Below are positions 5,276 to 8,084 of a stretch of 8,084 nt of DNA, one piece after another. Location of the stretch: assembly GCA_039920305.1 (NCBI GenBank), contig JBDSEA010000034.1:1-8084 (forward strand), read 5' to 3'. Numbering within the stretch: the stretch's first letter is position 1; each line of letters starts with the position of its first letter. Below the pieces are notes generated by a model, which was not told the DNA's origin, ran no database searches, and saw only the letters and a program-made list of their open reading frames with translations. The DNA comes from DASRAJ01 sp039920305. Its GTDB lineage: Bacteria; Bacteroidota; Bacteroidia; Chitinophagales; UBA10324. The position numbers were made by a program, and so were the translations under genes.

Positions 5276-7072
5276 ATGAAGAATCTGAGGTCACTTAACA
5301 TTTATTTAATCCGGTACCGTTACCGCCTGCTGCTTGGAGTACTGTTCATTATCCTGGCAAATATATTCGGAGTGTATTCACCACAGGTCATTCGCAATGC
5401 TATTGACAGTGTAACAAGTCAGATTAACTATTCCCGGTTTTTTATGGGTGGTAGCCTGGAAGAATCATATTCCCGACTATTCGGATTGTCAATTTTATTT
5501 TTTGGGATAGTGGTCGTAATACTTGCCATCCTTCGCGGAATATTTTTATTCTTTATGAGGCAAACGATCATCGTAATGTCAAGAATGATTGAGTTTGATC
5601 AGAAGAATGAAATTTATACTCATTACCAGAAGCTGCATCTTGATTTCTACAAGCGGAATAACACTGGCGACCTGATGTCGAGAATCACAGAAGATGTATC
5701 CCGAGTCCGAATGTATACAGGACCTGCGATTATGTACACCATCAACCTGATTGTATTGTTTACCATGGTTATCTACACGATGATCCGGGTAAACCCCGTT
5801 CTTACACTGTATACTGTACTTCCACTGCCTGTGCTTGGCGCTACCATTTTTTTTGTCAACGGAATTATTGAAAGGAAAAGTGAATTAATACAGCAGCAGA
5901 TTGCCTTTCTCACAACCGTTACGCAGGAATCATTTTCCGGAATTCGTGTGATTAAATCTTATGTACAGGAAAAATTCATGAATAATTATTTTATTGAGGA
6001 AGCAGAAAATTACAAGGCAAGAGCTCTTGATCTCGCGCGTGTGGAAGCCATTTATTTTCCGGTGATTTTTATCCTGGTTGGCTTGAGCACATTGCTAACG
6101 GTATTCATCGGAGGCACGCAGGTTATCCAGGGAAAAATAACAGCCGGCAACATAGCAGAGTTTGTGATTTATATTAATATGCTTACATGGCCGATTGCTT
6201 CAGTCGGATGGGTGATGGCTCTCGTTCAGCGCGCTGGCGCATCACAAAAGCGAATTGATGAATTCCTCAATACCAGCACTGAGATTATTTCACCTGATAT
6301 TTTACGGGAAGATATTCATGGCGGAATAGAATTCAGAAATGTATCACTCACTTACCCTGATACAGGTATTCATGCTCTCAGTAATATCTCGTTCAAGATT
6401 AAAAAAGGACAGCGACTTGCAGTAATCGGCAGGACAGGATCAGGGAAATCAACACTTGGGCAATTACTTATTCGCATGTATGATCCCGATGGCGGTCAGC
6501 TTTTAGTTGATGGTAAGCCTGCAGGTGAATTAAATCTGCATTCACTCCGGAAACAGATTGGCTATGTTCCACAGGATGTCTTTCTTTTTTCGGATTCGAT
6601 TAAAAACAATATTGCTTTCGGACTGAATGATGATGAGGTTGATATGGATGCTGTGAAGAATGCGGCAATGCATGCATCAGTTTATCAGGATATAGAGCAA
6701 TTACCACTTCAATTTGAAACAATGGTGGGGGAACGGGGAATCACTTTATCAGGCGGGCAAAAGCAACGCATATCTATTGCCCGGGCACTCATAAAAAATC
6801 CTAAAGTGATGGTTTTTGATGATTGCCTTTCTGCTGTTGATGCACAAACAGAGCAAAATATTCTCGGTTACCTCGACCATGTATTGGCCGGGAAAACTGC
6901 GATCATCATTACTCACCGGATTTTTGCCCTGCTTAACTTCGATAAAATCATCGTGCTTGAAAATGGAAGGATCACAGAAGAAGGCACTCATCATTCCCTC
7001 ATGAATTTGCGCGGCATCTATTTCGACCTTTACGAAAGGCAACAATCTGAGGAACGAATATTAGCTGTATAA
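5276..7072 (+). CDS. ABC exporter half-transporter (permease fused to ATPase), MdlA/BmrC-like
   Basis: Inner-membrane type IV ABC exporter subunit, active as a dimer; substrates in this family include drugs, lipids and peptides, and none can be assigned here. Counting from ATG 5276 (598 residues), six membrane helices fall near 17-37, 68-93, 150-168, 173-196, 258-282 and 288-315. The ATPase domain (about 350-590) has Walker A GRTGSGKST at 385-393, Q-loop Gln433 in VPQD, signature LSGGQ at 491-495, Walker B VMVFDD ending at Asp515-Asp516, D-loop SAVD at 519-522 and switch His547. The residue after the Walker B aspartate is Asp516 instead of the catalytic glutamate, as in the degenerate half of heterodimeric exporters such as TM287, BmrC and MdlA. 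No partner half-transporter is adjacent. A TTG at 5258 would add six residues, but ATG fits the family N-terminus (MKNLRSLN) better. It is divergent from the leucine dehydrogenase gene. Confidence 0.94.
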   Translation: MKNLRSLNIYLIRYRYRLLLGVLFIILANIFGVYSPQVIRNAIDSVTSQINYSRFFMGGSLEESYSRLFGLSILFFGIVVVILAILRGIFLFFMRQTIIVMSRMIEFDQKNEIYTHYQKLHLDFYKRNNTGDLMSRITEDVSRVRMYTGPAIMYTINLIVLFTMVIYTMIRVNPVLTLYTVLPLPVLGATIFFVNGIIERKSELIQQQIAFLTTVTQESFSGIRVIKSYVQEKFMNNYFIEEAENYKARALDLARVEAIYFPVIFILVGLSTLLTVFIGGTQVIQGKITAGNIAEFVIYINMLTWPIASVGWVMALVQRAGASQKRIDEFLNTSTEIISPDILREDIHGGIEFRNVSLTYPDTGIHALSNISFKIKKGQRLAVIGRTGSGKSTLGQLLIRMYDPDGGQLLVDGKPAGELNLHSLRKQIGYVPQDVFLFSDSIKNNIAFGLNDDEVDMDAVKNAAMHASVYQDIEQLPLQFETMVGERGITLSGGQKQRISIARALIKNPKVMVFDDCLSAVDAQTEQNILGYLDHVLAGKTAIIITHRIFALLNFDKIIVLENGRITEEGTHHSLMNLRGIYFDLYERQQSEERILAV

Positions 7073-7110
7073 CCCGATTATTGCCCGGCTTTGCATGATA
7101 CCGAAAGAGA

Positions 7111-7142
7111 TTTGAAAGGTGACTCAGAAAATAATATATTTG
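7111..7142 (+). promoter_or_regulatory. Bacteroidota-type promoter for the DUF3276 gene
   Basis: TTTG (7111-7114), a 20-base spacer and TATATTTG (7135-7142) match the primary sigma consensus of Bacteroidota at every fixed position and with correct spacing. Transcription would start about 7147-7150, leaving a leader of about 15-18 bases before the GTG at 7165. The gene is therefore probably independent of the ABC exporter upstream. Confidence 0.8.
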
Positions 7143-7164
7143 CGAGGCACTAAACAATACTATC

Positions 7165-7674
7165 GTGGAGAATGAAAGGAAAGGCAATTTAAGACCTGAC
7201 TCAGTTTTTTCAAAAAAGATCAGGGCGGGAAAGAGAAGAACATATTTCTTCGACGTAAAATCAACCCGTGCCAATGATTATTTCCTCACCATTACTGAAA
7301 GCAAGAAGCGCCACGATGATTCATATGAGCGTTTTAAGATTTTTGTTTATAAGGAAGACCTTAATAAGTTTGTTCAAACCCTTCAGGAAACCATTGATCA
7401 TATCAAAACCCAGCTGATGCCTGAATTTGATTTTGATGCGTTTGATCACCGGGATGAATTTTCTGAAAATCAATATAACAATTCTTCAAATAATTCCGCA
7501 GCTGCGCCGCGCGAAGGATTTCAGGAAACGCGGCCGGAGACAACTTCAGAAGGCAAGGAAGAATCAAATTCCAATGAAAATAATTTGAGCAGGAATGAGG
7601 TGTCTGCTTCATCCACTGAACAACCCACGGCACCACCAGCCTCTGCTGAAAGTGAAGATGATTTAAAATGGTAA
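7165..7674 (+). CDS. DUF3276 family PUR-like nucleic-acid-binding protein
   Basis: DUF3276 (PF11680) proteins are bacterial relatives of the PUR-alpha fold, which binds single-stranded DNA or RNA; the cellular role in Bacteroidota is not established. The PUR-like domain covers about residues 13-85: SVFSKKIRAGKRRTYFFDVK (13-32), then NDYFLTITESKKR (37-49), FKIFVYKEDLNKF (57-69) and a helix to about 84. Residues 95-162 are low in complexity, rich in Asn, Ser, Glu, Thr and Pro, and probably disordered. The chain ends with acidic residues and an aromatic tip, SEDDLKW (163-169). GTG at 7165 is preferred: the ATG at 7172 is in another frame, and GTG places the conserved FSK motif at the usual distance. 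A full promoter sits just upstream. No ribosome binding site is seen apart from AG-poor sequence, consistent with leaderless-like or short-leader translation. Confidence 0.9.
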   Translation: MENERKGNLRPDSVFSKKIRAGKRRTYFFDVKSTRANDYFLTITESKKRHDDSYERFKIFVYKEDLNKFVQTLQETIDHIKTQLMPEFDFDAFDHRDEFSENQYNNSSNNSAAAPREGFQETRPETTSEGKEESNSNENNLSRNEVSASSTEQPTAPPASAESEDDLKW

Positions 7675-7777
7675 ATCGATTTTTTTAATCCAGTTTAATT
7701 CACGCAAGTTTTATTGCACAGGGATCAATTACAGCCATGCACTGATGCGGGTGGCTTAATCCAACCTGAACCAAGGC

Positions 7778-7785
7778 TATATTTG
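7778..7785 (+). promoter_or_regulatory. -7 promoter box for ychF
   Basis: TATATTTG is a full match to TAnnTTTG and is identical to the box ahead of the DUF3276 gene. It ends 17 bases before the ychF ATG, giving an expected leader of about 10-13 bases. No good TTTG is found 19-21 bases upstream (GGCTTAAT lies there), so the -33 part is weak. Confidence 0.6.
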
Positions 7786-7802
7786 CCGCACAAAATCATA
7801 CG

Positions 7803-8084
7803 ATGGGATTGCAATGCGGGATTGTTGGGCTGCCCAACGTTGGTAAATCAACTTTATTTAATGCTCTTAGTAATGCCAAAGCTCAGGCTGCAAATTTTCC
7901 CTTTTGCACTATTGAACCAAACCTCGGAGTGATCACCGTTCCGGACGAAAGGCTGAACGAGCTTGCAAAACTTGTTAATCCCAAGAAAATTACACCGGCA
8001 ACTGTAGAGATTGTTGACATCGCCGGGCTTGTCAAAGGAGCCAGTAAGGGTGAGGGCTTAGGAAATCAATTTTTAGGAAACATC
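7803..8084 (+). CDS. ychF: Redox-regulated ATPase/GTPase YchF (Obg/OLA1 family), 3'-truncated by the window edge
   Basis: YchF is a cytosolic P-loop NTPase of the Obg-related OLA1 group that prefers ATP to GTP, binds ribosomes and is linked to stress and translation control. The 94 residues visible run in frame to the window edge, out of about 365 in the full protein. Motifs are the Walker A loop GLPNVGKST at 9-17, the switch I region with NFPFCTIEPN at 31-40 (family hallmark), the G3 motif DIAGL at 72-76 with Leu76 where classical GTPases have Gln, and VKGASKGEGLGNQFL at 77-91. The ATP-selecting NxxE motif lies beyond the window. Start ATG 7803 gives MGLQCGIVGLPN, typical for the family. It follows the DUF3276 gene by 128 bases with its own promoter box; no Shine-Dalgarno sequence is present. 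Confidence 0.96.
   Translation, partial: MGLQCGIVGLPNVGKSTLFNALSNAKAQAANFPFCTIEPNLGVITVPDERLNELAKLVNPKKITPATVEIVDIAGLVKGASKGEGLGNQFLGNI

Noticed and set aside
6749..7274. Minus-strand reading frames over the end of the ABC exporter and the start of the DUF3276 gene.
   Set aside because: They run antisense to well-supported genes and to the DUF3276 promoter, and have no recognisable domain.
7672..7695. AAATCGATTT followed by a T-run after the DUF3276 stop, as a terminator.
   Set aside because: The palindrome is AT-rich, only five bases per arm and leaves no loop, so it would not form a stable terminator stem.
7714..7932. A 72-residue plus-strand frame across the DUF3276-ychF gap.
   Set aside because: It runs out of frame into ychF, covers the ychF promoter box, and its sequence shows no family features.
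1..8084. A search by eye for CRISPR arrays, tRNA or rRNA genes, defence operons and toxin-antitoxin pairs.
   Set aside because: No regularly spaced repeats, cloverleaf sequences or recognisable defence proteins were seen; the larger genes are all housekeeping or transport.

Overview
The window comes from a bacterial chromosome, most likely a member of the Bacteroidota near the Chitinophagaceae or Sphingobacteriia. This rests on three things. The proteins resemble that phylum's versions: a long NusB, a DUF3276/PUR-like protein, and PdxJ and L19 with typical sequences. Several genes carry the phylum's TAnnTTTG promoter box (for example TTTG-N20-TATATTTG before the DUF3276 gene and TTG-N19-TATCTTTG before rplS). 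Most genes lack a clear Shine-Dalgarno sequence. Base composition looks moderate and even, with no obvious transferred island.

Layout, left to right. Positions 1-921 (minus) hold an AI-2E family membrane transporter cut off by the window edge. Positions 922-1605 are a long gene-poor gap. Inside it, around 1300-1450, lies a compact unit on the plus strand: a very strong Shine-Dalgarno sequence, a 15-codon ORF, a long imperfect hairpin and an intrinsic terminator. It is followed by pdxJ (vitamin B6 synthesis, plus), which converges on rplS (ribosomal protein L19, minus). Upstream of rplS on the same strand are nusB and a leucine dehydrogenase gene. A 127-bp MITE-like element with 14-bp inverted ends and a TTA target duplication sits between nusB and the rplS promoter. 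Divergent from leucine dehydrogenase is an ABC exporter half-transporter, followed by a DUF3276 gene with its own promoter and by the start of ychF (cut by the right edge).

The genes are mainly housekeeping: translation and transcription (rplS, nusB, ychF), cofactor and amino-acid metabolism (pdxJ, leucine dehydrogenase), and membrane transport. They do not form one pathway. No phage, CRISPR, toxin-antitoxin or other defence system is visible. The parts most worth following up are the leader/sRNA-like unit upstream of pdxJ, the MITE-like element beside nusB, and the aspartate in place of the catalytic glutamate in the ABC exporter.
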